Shown in pieces: positions 11,126 through 43,400 of a DNA stretch of 64,000 nt (the stretch's first letter is position 1; every line of letters begins with the position of its first letter). The stretch spans positions 62,001 through 126,000 of the forward strand of contig VXAZ01007909.1 of NCBI GenBank assembly GCA_013399875.1, read 5' to 3'. Made by a program: the position numbers and the translations under genes. The notes beneath the pieces are model-generated. The model saw nothing but the letters and a program-made list of their open reading frames with translations, ran no database searches and was not told where the DNA came from. The stretch comes from Gymnorhina tibicen (Eukaryota; Chordata; Aves; Passeriformes; Artamidae).

Positions 11126-12445
11126 GTATTAGATGCTGTGGCTGATGTGTGGCTGGTCATGTTCTTTCTTGTTATATTTATATTTACTTGTGCAGCAAAG
11201 CCTGGGCGGAGTCTGAATGTCTCCAATTCATGCCCAAGCATGTGCAAATGTACACCTGAAGAGACCATCCTCTGCAACAGAGCTGGACTGAAAACCCTAC
11301 CTGGAGAAATAGCAGCATCCACCATCTCTCTAAACCTCTCCAACAATTATTTGCGGATTCTCAACACCAACACCTTCAGAAATCTGACTTTCCTTCACAG
11401 CCTCTGGCTAGATGGGAACAATCTGACTTTCCTGACCCCAGGAACTTTCCATGCTCTCAGCAGGCTGCAAGAGCTGCACCTCAGCAGGAACTCACACCTC
11501 ACCTACCTGCATGCAAACACTTTCAGAGGACTATTAAACCTCATCAGCCTGGATTTGTCCCACTGCAATATCTTCGAAATCCACCCACTTTTATTTTCAC
11601 ACTTGCCTTCTTTAGAAAGGCTTGATTTAGCCTCCAATAACATGCGGTATGTCCCACAAGCCTTTAGGAACCTCTCCAGCCTCACAAGGCTGTCCCTGGA
11701 GGGCAATCACATAGAAGCCATCGGCAGAGATTCCCTGAAGGACCTGGAAACCCTGTACGATCTGAATCTCAGGAAGAATCGGATATGGATCATTCAAAAT
11801 GGAGCTTTCACAAAGCTTCTCAGATTGGGCATGTTAAATTTAGGACACAACTTCATCACTGATTTGCCTAATCAGCTTTTCGATGGGTTGATCCAGCTCA
11901 AGACCATGCACCTTGAAGCCAACAGAATCACTGCTGTCGACTGCACCTTCAGACAGCTGCTCAACTTGAGAAACTTGTACTTGAACAACAACCAGATCTC
12001 CTCAATCTCAGACTCTGCTTTTTTATACTTAAACAAGCTGCACTTCCTTCACCTGAGCAAAAACAACCTCAGCTCCCTGCCCATGCGCTTGTTCGCCAAA
12101 CTGGCCAAACTGAAGTACGTGTTCCTGTCCAACAACCCCTGGAGGTGCGACTGCAGCATGCTCTGGTTCTGGCGCTGGATGGCCATGCGCAGGGCTGTCA
12201 TTGAGGGGCTGGACTGCACCTTCCTGGGCCCTCTCAACACAACAGCACCTGAGGACCCCCGCCCTGGGGACCTGGGGGACTGCACAGTGCCACTGGAGCT
12301 GGCCAGTGAAGACAAGTGCAGGGTGGCCAGTACCAGTGTGGCTCCCGGGCCCCCCGCTCTGCCCGGCCAGCTCATCCTGCTGGCACTTGCCTGTCACACA
12401 TGGTACAATGAGAGGGGATGGGGTACGGTGGTGGCCATGTTTTAA
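11126..12445 (+). CDS. Nyctalopin-like leucine-rich-repeat protein (main coding exon)
   Basis: One long frame encodes an extracellular LRR protein. Counting from the in-frame ATG at 11159 gives 428 residues. Residues 1-13 are a hydrophobic signal peptide (MFFLVIFIFTCAA). An LRRNT cap follows with cysteines C25, C29, C31 and C39, then about 11 LRRs (roughly residues 50-325) with LxxLxLxxNxL spacing, and an LRRCT cap opened by NPWRCDC (C330, C332, C353, C375). A short hydrophobic segment lies near residues 404-412. N-glycosylation sequons are frequent. Repeat-by-repeat resemblance is best to nyctalopin (NYX), a cell-surface organiser in retinal ON-bipolar cells; RTN4R-type receptors are the next alternative. 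The start is uncertain. A good 3' splice site (pyrimidine tract plus ATCAG) ends at 11125 and the frame is open to it, so an upstream exon may encode the true N-terminus. Membrane or GPI anchoring is unclear because about 16 residues follow the hydrophobic stretch. Confidence 0.85.
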   Translation, partial: VLDAVADVWLVMFFLVIFIFTCAAKPGRSLNVSNSCPSMCKCTPEETILCNRAGLKTLPGEIAASTISLNLSNNYLRILNTNTFRNLTFLHSLWLDGNNLTFLTPGTFHALSRLQELHLSRNSHLTYLHANTFRGLLNLISLDLSHCNIFEIHPLLFSHLPSLERLDLASNNMRYVPQAFRNLSSLTRLSLEGNHIEAIGRDSLKDLETLYDLNLRKNRIWIIQNGAFTKLLRLGMLNLGHNFITDLPNQLFDGLIQLKTMHLEANRITAVDCTFRQLLNLRNLYLNNNQISSISDSAFLYLNKLHFLHLSKNNLSSLPMRLFAKLAKLKYVFLSNNPWRCDCSMLWFWRWMAMRRAVIEGLDCTFLGPLNTTAPEDPRPGDLGDCTVPLELASEDKCRVASTSVAPGPPALPGQLILLALACHTWYNERGWGTVVAMF

Positions 12446-12562
12446 TGATGTTTTAATTATAAAGTGGAGGCTACTTATTTCTTTTTTTGAAATTTGTTTA
12501 TGAACAATGGTTTTCATGACAGGTGGATTTTATATGGAAAAAATGGGATTTTATTATATAGG

Positions 12563-12568
12563 AATAAA
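12563..12568 (+). terminator. Poly(A) signal of the LRR gene
   Basis: AATAAA lies 118 bases after the stop codon, giving a short 3' UTR. A second AATAAA at 12806-12811 and a third at 13541-13546 could serve longer transcripts. Confidence 0.6.
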
Positions 12569-15354
12569 TTATTTTCTTCATGTGCAATACTCTAATCTGA
12601 AATGCTAACATCAAAATTCAATGCAAATGCTCACATCGGCAAGTTCAGGGCTGGGGCTTGTGCTGGTGATGTGGGGCTGGGAAGCACGTTTCCCTCTGTC
12701 CTCACCATTTCCCAGCTGACCACAGCTAGGTGTGATCTCCCTGGGAGGGGCTGCTTTCCTGTGCCCAGCCCATACTGGGCATATTGTGGGTATTGCTGAA
12801 ATAGGAATAAATTTCACATGCTCCAGTAGATCTGGAGTCCTTAGAAAAAGCCCAGTCCACCAGCATCGCTGTGAGCACATGGTACCTTCCCACAGTGGGC
12901 ACACTGGGATTTCTGCTGTTAAAGTGTAAGACAGTATTGGAGGTGTGGGCAAAAACATCACCATGTAAAACATTTTATCGCTCAGCTGCTCCACCCAGCA
13001 CTGAACCGCAGCTAATGTGGCTCTGTATTTACCCCTGCAAAGAGGTCATTTGTCTCAGGGATGGTCTGTATGAGTTGTCTCTCCCTGCATGCTGTCAAGG
13101 AGCTCTGTCACAGCACCACCCAGTGCCATACCCCGAGTCTGCCTCCCTCCAGCTGCTGGACGACACAGATCAGCCTTCTCCATCCTCCTAAATGGAATTT
13201 TCCATTTCTGCAGGTATATTAAAAACCCTTACCCAATGTTTACTGAGCGCTCACAGAAGGAAGCAACAGAATGTGTGCCAGACACACCACATTTGTCCCT
13301 GTCCTTAGAGGAATTAGCCCAAGCTGATATGAGGTAAGAGAGAAATAAACCCTTGTTTAGGGCTGAAAACACAAACCACCACATTTTGACATGGGAAACC
13401 TGCCATGGAGTGCAGAGTAGGACCAACCTTTGCTGTTGCACCAGGGAAGGGACGAAGTGGGGCTTCACAACGAAACCACACAGGCTGCATCCTCATTATA
13501 CTCATGATTAGGTTTGTGCAAAGTATTTAACGGTCAATACAATAAATTTTTGCTTACATTGTTTGTGCTGTTTCACCATCCTCACTTTCCTCAGCTTCAC
13601 ATACTTTGAGTAGTGGAAAAAAACTCCAGTTGCTTTCTTGCTTTTGCATTCCCCTCTATCAAGCTGCAATAGAAAAAGGCAGAAGCAAAAAAGCGAACAA
13701 AGTCCACCTCAGCAATTTTTTAAGTCACTAATCTACCTCAGCAATTTTTTAAGTCACTAAAATATTAGATCTTTTCCACTGAATAATATAAATTGGCAAA
13801 AAATTTATATGGACAAGAACCTTGTCTTCTCTGAATGCTTTGAGAAAATATTCCTTCCACTTTTACACCACCACCTCATTAAACAGTGACAGGAGCACAA
13901 CTAAGTTGCTTCCTCTGTGCTACGATAAAAAGTGATAGAAATATTTAACAAGTTATACACAGTATGCTCAGGGAGAACATGTGGCTATATTTTTAATCCA
14001 CAAAAAATGAAACTTGCAAGGAATACAAGAAAAAGGCCAGAAAACACAGGCCCTGAGGAAGCAGTCTGAGCTTGAAAAGTAATTTGAAGGAGGATTTTGA
14101 GATTAAGGATAAGGACAACATGCACCCACAAGGGCAGCAGCAAGTTCAACTGTTTAAAAAAAAAATTCAATATGAACAAAGCTGACACTGCTAAAAAAAC
14201 CTTGGAAACAAAAAGCATGTAATTGAAGAAGCAAAACCAAGTATAAATACTAACAAATAATTTAATATGAAAGAGGAAAAAGAGTTGCAGGAAGAAGGAA
14301 ATGTACTAAAGTTGACATCAGCTGTTGGAAATTTTACGTGTGTTTGACAAAACAAATTATTTGAAAATCTGCTTGTTAAGAGTGTTTATTGGAGAGAAAG
14401 CACTCAGTTTGTCCAGTGTCCTACACTGGACCTTCAGTGTGAGAGATTCGCTTTGCTTGGACCCCAAACTTTTCTTTCTTAAATACTTCCAGCACAAGGA
14501 GGAGATGCTTTCCCATTCTGTAACTGTCAAAGTACGCATTTCTCCCCCTTTAACCTGGTACCAGGAGGCAAAAGAGGCAAGACAGGACAGATGCACATGG
14601 CCACTTCCAAAGTCCAAGAATTTTGACCTTAATTACACCACACCCCCAGCCAGTGCCATAAATTACCAGACCACTGTTTCAGTGGGATGGCTGTGACTCT
14701 ACTTACGGTATATCACTCCATCTTGAGAGAAAACATGCAATTTCCCGTGGGAAGATTTGTTAACATACTTTTCTTACAAAAAAATTGTACCAGTGGAAAG
14801 TTTCCAGCCAGCTCTGCACAAGGCTTCATGCAGGGAATCACTGGGGTGGTTTGCTGACACTCCACACTCAGAGCAGGGAGCACTCCCAGCCATTGCCACC
14901 GCAGCCCATGCCCTCACCTCTGCAGCAGGCAGGGCTCCTGCTCATCTCCTCCCAGGTGCACCAGTCCCTCTTCAGCTTCCTGTCAAATTCCTCCTTTTCG
15001 CCTGCCCTTTTTTCATCTCCTACACATAGAAAAATTAAGTCCCTTTCTCTCAATTAGCCCTCATACAAATGTTAATCTCTGAAGCCCCCAAGGCACAACA
15101 ATACAGAAGCTGATGCTTCAAACAAACATCTCCTGTCTTTGCTTTTAATGGACCTTTCCCTGCTGTGCTCCCAGCAGCACCCACCCCTCAACACGCTCTG
15201 AAGGACCAGTACCTAGTATCAGATTTACATCAGGCCATTAAAGATGAAGAAAGATTGTGTGTGGCACTGCAGCCCAGAAGCACCAGCTGCAACTGAAGAC
15301 AGGCTGCCATGCTGGGTCAGTGCAAATAAGGAGAGAAGCAGGTATGTAAATGTT
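12569..15354. other. Intergenic DNA between two convergent genes
   Basis: This lies between the LRR gene poly(A) signal and the most distal PLS3 poly(A) signal on the opposite strand. No exon was recognised. It holds a two-copy tandem duplication at 13706-13760 and extra AATAAA motifs at 12806 and 13541. Confidence 0.5.
13706..13760. repeat. Two-copy tandem duplication, 29-bp period
   Basis: The 26-base unit that begins ACCTCAGCAATTTTTTAAG at 13706-13731 is repeated without change at 13735-13760. The identity implies a recent slippage or duplication event. Confidence 0.9.
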
Positions 15355-15360
15355 TTTATT
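15355..15360 (-). terminator. PLS3: Candidate distal poly(A) signal of PLS3
   Basis: The minus strand reads AATAAA about 1.15 kb after the stop codon. Alternatives closer to the stop are at 15555-15560, 15896-15901 and 16038-16043. Confidence 0.5.
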
Positions 15361-16506
15361 TCAACTAATGCTTTGCCACCATATTACATCACTTTGAATA
15401 GCTTGGAATAGCAATATGATCTCAAAATATAGCAAACAGCTTGCCAAAGCAAGAGAATATTAAATCCTATGGATACAGCATCTTCCTTCTTTGGCAACAA
15501 TGCTTCCATTTATCTGTAAAAATAATTTTATGTTCCAGCACATTTGCTGTTCACTTTATTGAACCCTGCTGTTGATACCATTTGCCTCTCCCCTGCACAA
15601 AACCTCTCCACAGTGTAGTATTGTTTTGTATCTAAGAGCATTTTAAATAAAAAAGTTATCGTTTTCATGCAGATTTTTGTAAAAATTCTTTTCTAGGTGC
15701 ACAGAACTGAACCAAGATGCATACAAAAATGCATTCACTTCCACTCTCAGGTGTAACCGTGCCATCAGCAACATGGTCATATGTTACTGTAAGAGGTCCA
15801 AGGATGGTGGTATTATCATATGTAGTATAATCTTAAAAAAACAAACAAACCCAAGAAACCCTTTTTATAAGCAGCAAGAGAAAAAACTGCCATGCTTTAT
15901 TTGTAAAGTAATCAAAATAGTTAGATGTACAAAAAAGCACCATGTACAAAGAATACCAGAGGAAGTACATCTTCCTAATTACACATTTCTCATTTAGCAT
16001 TGTGAGCTGGCCTGCAGGTCCCAACTTGTACTGTAGCTTTATTTGCAAAATTAAGGATGTGGTCAAACCTAGAATATTCTTGGACTGTATGACAGAAATT
16101 AAAGTGGACTGCAGATAGAAATTAGATTTGTTTCCATTACAACTCATACCAACCACCTTATAGCCCTCAGGTGTAAAAAACCACACGTCAAATATCTGAG
16201 AAATAATGGAGTGAAAACAGCTCCAGAGCAATACTGCAAGATGCAGGTCTGCTATGAATGCATTTCTGTGAGCTCTTGATAAGTTAAACTTTCCTTTGGG
16301 AAAAGAGCACATCTGTTGGTTATAACTCCTCCCCCCTGAGAATTTTGATAAATTTGTCTTGCAAAGCAAAACAAAATCCTTTGAACTTCAACAGTTCCAA
16401 GGCCAACAGCATTTCAACGTGATCACAGCCGATCTGCTACTCATGCACCCAGGGTGGCAAGTTGGGTTTTTGTTGCATTTTTTTTTCTTTACATGGATCA
16501 TCTCTT
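15355..16506 (-). other. PLS3: PLS3 3' untranslated region (inferred)
   Basis: The PLS3 stop codon is at 16507-16509 on the minus strand. Minus-strand AATAAA motifs follow at 16038-16043, 15896-15901, 15555-15560 and 15355-15360. Using the last gives a 3' UTR of about 1.15 kb, close to what is known for mammalian PLS3. Which signals are used cannot be decided from sequence, and several may be. Confidence 0.55.
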
Positions 16507-35913
<19,407 letters not shown>

Positions 35914-37416
35914 CTCATGGATTTAGGGAGTACCTAAAGAGAGAAAAAGAACACTGTGTGAAACCAGCCTGCATTCAACAACATACAGGTTCGAACAGCA
36001 GCATAGCAACAATCAGTACCAGTGTCACCACAGTTCCTGGAACCACATTTATCTTTCCACTAAGAAAACAGATATGTCAGAGATGTGAAATACAAGATGG
36101 AAATACAAATATAATAATACTCTTTAACAAGTCAAAAAGCCTATTAGCCTTGTATATTATTTTACAGCTGTGCTGTTCTGCACATATTAAGGTACCTGCT
36201 GTCGGTGTATTCTGTAGGTCAGAAAAGCTCACATCTCCAGAGATTTTCCACAACTTTGAACAAAATCAGAATCCAGAGTTAAAATATTAATAAAAGATAC
36301 TGAATTCTCTCTGCTTGCCCGTCTGTCCCAAGCGCACACAGCTACCAAACCCAAATAAAAAAGATTCTGAACAGTACATGAAGAGGGTCTTTTGGCACAA
36401 AGTAATATATCTGGTACTGTTTGCAAAAAAGGAAATAGTTTGCTTTTCTGCAAGAAAGCTGTTTGAATCAACACTTGCTTGTTTCCCCAGAGTCAGACTC
36501 CCAAAAAACTGCAAGGAACAGGCCGTTTGCATGGCCACTGATTCCCTGAATGGCAGGAGCAGCGTGAGCAAGCACAGAACAGCAGGCATGATAAACACTG
36601 AAACCCCGAGTACACAGAGACTCCACTTGGATCAGACCTGCTTGGTGTTTAAGAAACAGAGAGGACGAAGCACAGTTCCTCCACCCATCTGCCATCATCC
36701 TCCTTTCCAAGCGCTGATTAGGTGCCACCCAGCCAGCCTGGACAGGAGGTATCACCACAGGGATGGGAGAAAGCCAGACACCTACGTATGTCTCCTTCCC
36801 AGACATTCGTGACAGGGCATCGGATGCCCTGGTGGCACTCTGGTTGACACGACCATGAGAGAGCAGCGACTGATGCAACAACGCTCACAGGGCAAGCCCT
36901 GTGCGTGAACAGAAACACAAGCACTGATAACCACATTCTAACACCACTGCTAGCTGTAGCTCAGGGTCTGTAAAAATGGTGATTTAGGCAGTCTCAGTGC
37001 AACTTCAAATGAGATTTGCATCCCAAGATTTTCCAGCTCCCACTTTGTTCACTACAATCCCTGAAGCTGAGAAATAAAAGGTTCCTCCCTCTGCCTATGG
37101 GAACAGACACAGCTGCCTCCTTCTTTGTAAGCAAAAGGATAAGGAGTGGATTGAGGTTTACAGTCTGTCAGAAGGCAGGATCCTGAACGGGCTGGCTCTG
37201 GCTCGAGGCTCCAGCAACAAGACTCAGTTTAACAAATGCCTGTGCTCTGATTAGCAACCCTCTTTTGTCTGAGGCTCCCAGCTGCCTTCACAAGCACTCG
37301 TTTAACTTAAGAACACAAGTTTGCCTGTAGCTGTAAATATTCATTTTCTGTAACACTTCACTCAGTCTGGAAAGAATGAAGTTGTTAAGAGATGAGAGTG
37401 ATGGGCAGGCGTGGCG

Positions 37417-37444
37417 GCCTGGGAAAGCAGGCCTGGGAAAGCAG
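37417..37444. repeat. Two-copy 14-bp tandem repeat
   Basis: The unit GGCCTGGGAAAGCA occurs twice in direct succession. Confidence 0.85.
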
Positions 37445-40400
37445 CTCAGATAGGTGCTCACAGCAGAGAAAGTCAACAAGAAGTTGCATCACTGCAGAGA
37501 CATGAAGGAAAGTACTTCAGAACCCACCTCCCAGCGTTAGCAGGCACAAGAAGATGTTGAACAGTCAGTAAAAGCCACCAACAGCAAGACAACAAACTTC
37601 ATCACTGGGCTCAAGTTGAAAAAATGGGCCAGGGGGAGGAATCACAACAAAGGTGCATCAGACACAGAGGTAAAAAAATAAATTTTTATAAAAGTAAACT
37701 TTTTGACTGTTTCACTGATTACAAGTTAGGCTAGTTGACCAAGGCAATGCTACCATGCAGGTCCCTGCAAGATGCAGGAATGCTGCGTGCAGCACTGACT
37801 GTCTTGCTTGACATCCAGTCTGGGATCTATCTCCGTTCCTGGAGCAGCCCCCGTAGCACTCCCATGGGTGCCTCAGCCGAGCCTCAGTGCCACCAGAACC
37901 TGGCTATTTGCAGGGGATAAAGGAGTTGCTTAGCAAGAAAAGCAGCTCTGGGCAAGCTTGTTGCATGATACAGGAGATGGATTTCACAACTGGCCAAAAC
38001 ACTTGGGGAATGCTACCAAGAATAGAGCTTGATTTGGCTATGCAGGCAGGTGGAATGAGCTGCCACGCAGGAGAGGCTGAGCTACAGACTGAAAATTCAG
38101 CCAAAGCTCCTCCACAAGTTCTGCCTTCTTCCTAATTCTCATTTGCACCAATTCATTTTCAAACCATGAGGACTTCCCTTAAAAAGGGATTTCCCAAAGC
38201 ATCCTTATTTAACCACTTAATTGGAATTTAATTTGCTGCTGATTATCTCTAACATCTTTAACACCAGAAGAAGCAGCAAAGACCACCATAAGCTGAGAGC
38301 TTTTAAAAATGCTGCTCTGTTTAACTTTATCAGGAAAATATCATGCTCTGGATATGCCCTGCAGTTGTTTGTATGGGTCTTGACTTAAAAATAATTTTTC
38401 CTTCCAGTCCCTAGACTGTTCAGCTCAGTCCATAAAACAGGTTTCCCTCTCAGTTTTTATAATATCACCTCTTCCTTCTTTTCTCTGCTTGAGAGGAGGG
38501 AGGGAGAATTGAAACCAACAGAGAAAAAGCAGACACCTGACCTTGTCAGGGCTGTCCAGGAAGGGGAAAGGGTGTTAAAACAGTCTATGGAAAGGTTAGT
38601 GGGCCACAAAGTTATAAGCTCCCAAAGCAATTGTACAGAGCTTTTCTGCAATGAAGAGGTATTACACCATCATTGGCACACTGGGCTGGGAGGCAGGGGA
38701 GCTTTTCTTTTTTCTGTTGTGTGGGGGTTTTTATGTTTGTTTGCTTTTAGTAGCTGAGTCTAGGGCATTCAGAATCATGTTTTTCATTCAGTTGCATTTT
38801 TAAACAAGAGGCTTTGTCTTGTGGAACATAAAAGGTCCTTTTATCACACTGGCACAGGGATCACACATTAATTGCCTCACTCGAAGCCCTGTAGGGACAC
38901 ACCACGTTGCTCATGCTTGACCATGTCATACTCACTCCTGCTGCAAGAAAGACTCCACCAGGGTATGACAGCCAGAGACCAGCTCACATTTAAACACCCA
39001 TTTTAGAGGGACGAAGAGAGAACAAGAGGAAAGTTTTAGTCTGGTGGCTGACAGCACATCAGTAAGTGCAGAGATACACAAAGTGTACAAGGAAGCAATC
39101 CCTGCTCCAGATCCCTCATCCTGCATTCATCTCTCACCCCATAGTAGAAAAGCAAGGGCAGCTCTGTAACACATGGATGCACAAAGGCACCTACCTAGAA
39201 GAGCATGGCTGGCAGACGGTGCAGCCTGTTCCTGTCCTCTGAAGACTACCTGTGATACAGATCAGAGCTGCTTTAAGTACATGTCAGGTTTTGGAATATC
39301 AACTCCTTCCCTGAGACAGGCTGTATAAAGTTCCTGTGCAAACAAATTTTACAGGTTCTAAACACACTGCAGTCAACGAACTGGGGTTAGTTTATTTGCA
39401 GAACTGCAATAGGGGCAGGTCAAGGAAAGCTGTCCCAGCGTGTTTTGACAGCTGTGAGCCACCTGGGGACAGGCCACTGCAGGGGCTGTCACTGGAGGGA
39501 TGCCTCTGCTGAGGCACTCAGCTCTTCCAGCTCAAGTGCCAGAAGCTAACCAGGATATTTGGGTGGATTAACTGCTCAGACAGCAACTTAAAAACACTCA
39601 AGCACAGAGAAAAATGTTCTCAAGACTCTTCCCCAAGAGGGGAGGCCCTGGAAGCTGCATCCTACACAGAGGACTGGTAGAAAACTGATGAAGGGGGGAT
39701 ATTTGTATGTCTTGAAAGTTGGCAATTAATTCAAATTTGAAAGCACATGACAACCAAATATTTCCTGTCAGCCACTTGAACATTTCCAACAGAAACAGAG
39801 CTGGAATTTGCTGCTGATCCAAATGGAAGAATTTACTTTCTTAGCAGCTCTGTGTTACTCTGAAAACTGAGTGCTTCATCCCTTCCAAGCCTGCCTTACT
39901 TTAATATCTCTACAATGACTGACTAACAATATCAACTTGTTTACTCAAACAGGCCAATGCAGAGACACATTAAGGTGTCAGCAAAAAGGTATTAACATGT
40001 CCTATTTCCATCCAATTTAAAAAAAAAAATCCAACACAACAAGTAAGCTAGACCTAGTCTGGAGCAGTGACTCACTCTGTATGTATTTCCCATTTCCAAG
40101 GAACCTGTGGTTTTGCTCCCTTCTCATGACAAAAGCTTCTGGCATCAGAAGGCAAGTCATTAGCATTAGCTAATTAAAAATACTCAAACCCCACATATCT
40201 GTGACCACTAACCCAGCAAATATCTTTAGGAATAAGCAATGGGACAGCCAGGCACTCAGTCCCCTCACAACCCACAGCAAGTGCCAGAGCCCTCAGGCTT
40301 GGGCACTGATGCAGCTACCTGGCCAATTTGGAGGAAACCCAGTGATTCAGCCGACACAGGATCCAGCTCCAACAAAACACAAGCTCACCTAATCCTTCTT

Positions 40401-43400
40401 TGCCTCCCTGTTTTGCAGGTAGGGCTAGTCCCTGCCAAGAGCTGCATTGGAGTGTGGGGTGGCTACATGCACTCCCCTCTTCAGCCTCCCCAGCCCCTTC
40501 TGAAAGCAGCCAGCAGCATTGTGACCATCCCAAAAGGGCTCTGCAAGCTCCAGAGATGCCACGACAGTCCAGAGCAGCCACCCTTAGGACAGTGAGAGAA
40601 GAGTCACCTGTAAGGGATACAAGCTTAAGTTTTCTTTGCATCCCTTCCCAGGTGACTGGGAAGCTGCAGAGGATGCTGCAGAGATCTCCTGACACTGCAG
40701 GAACCCTACTCCACAGGCACAGACCTAGGCTCATGCTGCTTTTGGAAATGTTTGCAGGCAGGAGAGGGCACAGATACACCCACTCCCATCTCCATCATCA
40801 GCTCTGATGGCTGCTTTTACTGGTCCAGTCCAAGCAAAGCCTTTGGGGTTTTACAGAAAACATTCCCAAACCTGACAGCGACAGGAGGACATGAAAGCTT
40901 ATGGTGCACAGACTTGGTCTGATGAGTCCTCTGAGGTAAATAGTTTCCAGTGTTTTGAAGGGAGACAGGAAAGTTTAGGGACTGATGGCCTGTAAAAGAA
41001 AACCTATCATAAAATGCATCCTCTCCTGCTCATAATCAGTTTGTGTGCTCATCAAATGCTCATCAGTGTTTTGCTCATCAAATTCCTACAAGACAGCACC
41101 TGCACCTTGCATGAGGTTATTAGCAAACACCAAGCTGATGGAAGCACATAAACTTTTAATTGGCAATTACCTTCCAGACAGCCATTGGTCAGAGGCACTG
41201 GCTGAAACCAGACCTCCACCACACTTTGGTGATAGATGTCATCCTGGTAAGAGCAGTGATTAGGAGATGCTACCCTATCCAGAGAGGCTGCACCTTACCA
41301 GCAGCATGATGCTGCTGCTGCAGATTCTGAAATCAATTTGGTGTTGCTCTTTGCACAATCGTGGTTCTTTTGCACACAAACACTGTGGTGTTACTATCCA
41401 CTCAGGGAGCTGTTTCCCCTGCCTCAGGAAGAAAGGGGCACACAACACTTTGAACAGGTATTGCTTTGTGGTGCCAGATTTGGCTAAGTAGCTGCATCTC
41501 TCATCTGTGGATCTCCCCTTCAGTGAAGTTTTCCCAGCCCCACACAAAATAGGCTCAACCACAATGAATCTACAGCTCTGCTCTCAAAGTCTGCAATGCT
41601 TTAACTACTGAACACCACTGTACTCCAACACCTGCAAAGCCATTAGCCAAATCCATCTTTATTTCACTCTTAATGTAGCTTCTCTTGGCCATGCAAAGCA
41701 CCAAAAAACTCACCTCAACAGGCCAAGGCCAACTACATAAACTCAATTTTAATTCTGAATTATTTTAAGCTTGCCCAGCTATTTGAATTGACCACCTTAC
41801 ACCACCCAGTTCTCCAGCTCCCTCAAGCTACTGCCTTTACACACAGTATACCCTTTGACTGATCCATGCTGGCTGTGTAGCCTACCACCTGCATCACAGG
41901 GAAAGGACACAGGGCTGCAGATAGGGATTCCCACCACACAGGCACCCTTAAGGTCACTTCATCCCAATTCCATATCAAGATTAGCTCCAGCTGCTGTTTC
42001 TGAAGCACCTCTAAAACAGCAAAAGTCCCATCAGCAGGTGTTGCTTTATATTCTTTCAGACTCCTGAAACTGTCATGCTGGGAGAGGCAAGTTCCCTGCT
42101 ATGCCTATGTTCACCTGGGAGTGGATTGTGAAACTTTGCTCCAGTTGTTGCACAACTCACCACTGCTGCAGGGGAAAAGTCTGCCAAATCCATCAGGACC
42201 AGACACACATGCTGGAGTTAGTCACTGGTCTTAGCTTGCCAGAGGTTCTCTCCAGATTTGGAGGCATGTCTCAATGGGGTATCCACCTCCGGAAATGTTC
42301 CTCCAGCAAATCCAGGTTAGAAGCTCAATTTCTCCTAACTAGACCTGCATAGAGTGATGCCAGGTATTTTTCTGAGCAGCACTTGGGTAGATGCCCAGCA
42401 GGGATCTGGGCTGCCGAGAGGCAGGGCCACTCAAACAGTATGGGAACAAATGCAGCAAATCAGTATTCCTATGCCTTCTGCTCAGACTTTAACCACTACC
42501 CCAACATCCACTGACAGCCTGAACAACCTGATCCTTCCCCTTCTGCGTGCTGGTCAGTGTTTTCTCTCCCTTCATGACAGAACCAGATTCACTAGCTTCA
42601 ATCATCTTAAATCCTTAAGATTTAAGTAAAAGTAAAAACAACTGCTGACCCATCAGCCAATTTACATACCTTTGACACTCCTGCACAGCCAAGGAAGCTC
42701 TTTCGGGTGCGGTCAGGCCTGGGTAATGATCAGCTTGATCAGAACCCTGATACAGAACTGAGCTGTAGCCAGCACCCAGAGAAAACCCAAAATCAGCATC
42801 AAACCTGCTCACAGCATCAAATAGGAATCAGCCCCATGATAAAAGCCCAGGAGAGCCATGTCCTTCAGGGCAGCATCCAGAACACTGAAAGCTGGGGATA
42901 TGAATAGAAATTCAGAGGGATTCAAGTACACAAATCCCTCTGTCTCACAGATAGAGAAAACAGACAGAGAGCAAGCAGCTGAGGATGCTTGGCCACATGA
43001 TACCAAATTGCCCAGAGGCTGGAGGGAAGCACAAGTCAGAAGAACACAAATGCTTCTACTCCAATTGCCCATGGAAGGGAAAAAATAAAGCTTCCCCAGT
43101 CCTCAATGAAATTTCCCCCAACACATCCCCGTCCTCTGATGGACATTAAGGGATGAGATGCAATCTCAGAGCAGAGTGGATGGATGCTTACTCTCATGTC
43201 CCAGTATCTACTAGAAGAAGGCTGAACCAACAAAAACATAAAACTGCTTTGGGACTCAAATTGAAGGGCGAAGCACTAAAAGCTTTCTGCACACCTTACA
43301 CTCTTTGAAGGCTCCTGTCATGGAAGACCAGGGCCAAGTGAACTGGATGGATGGTCACAGAGGAGACCAATTGCACTCACACACCCTCATCATGCTGCAG

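Noticed and set aside
11138..11158. GTG at 11138 as the start of the LRR protein
   Set aside because: Nuclear vertebrate genes rarely start at GTG. The in-frame ATG at 11159 or an upstream exon is more likely.
11133..11215. ATG at 11133 as a start codon
   Set aside because: It is in a different frame from the LRR coding sequence and reaches a stop within about 30 codons.
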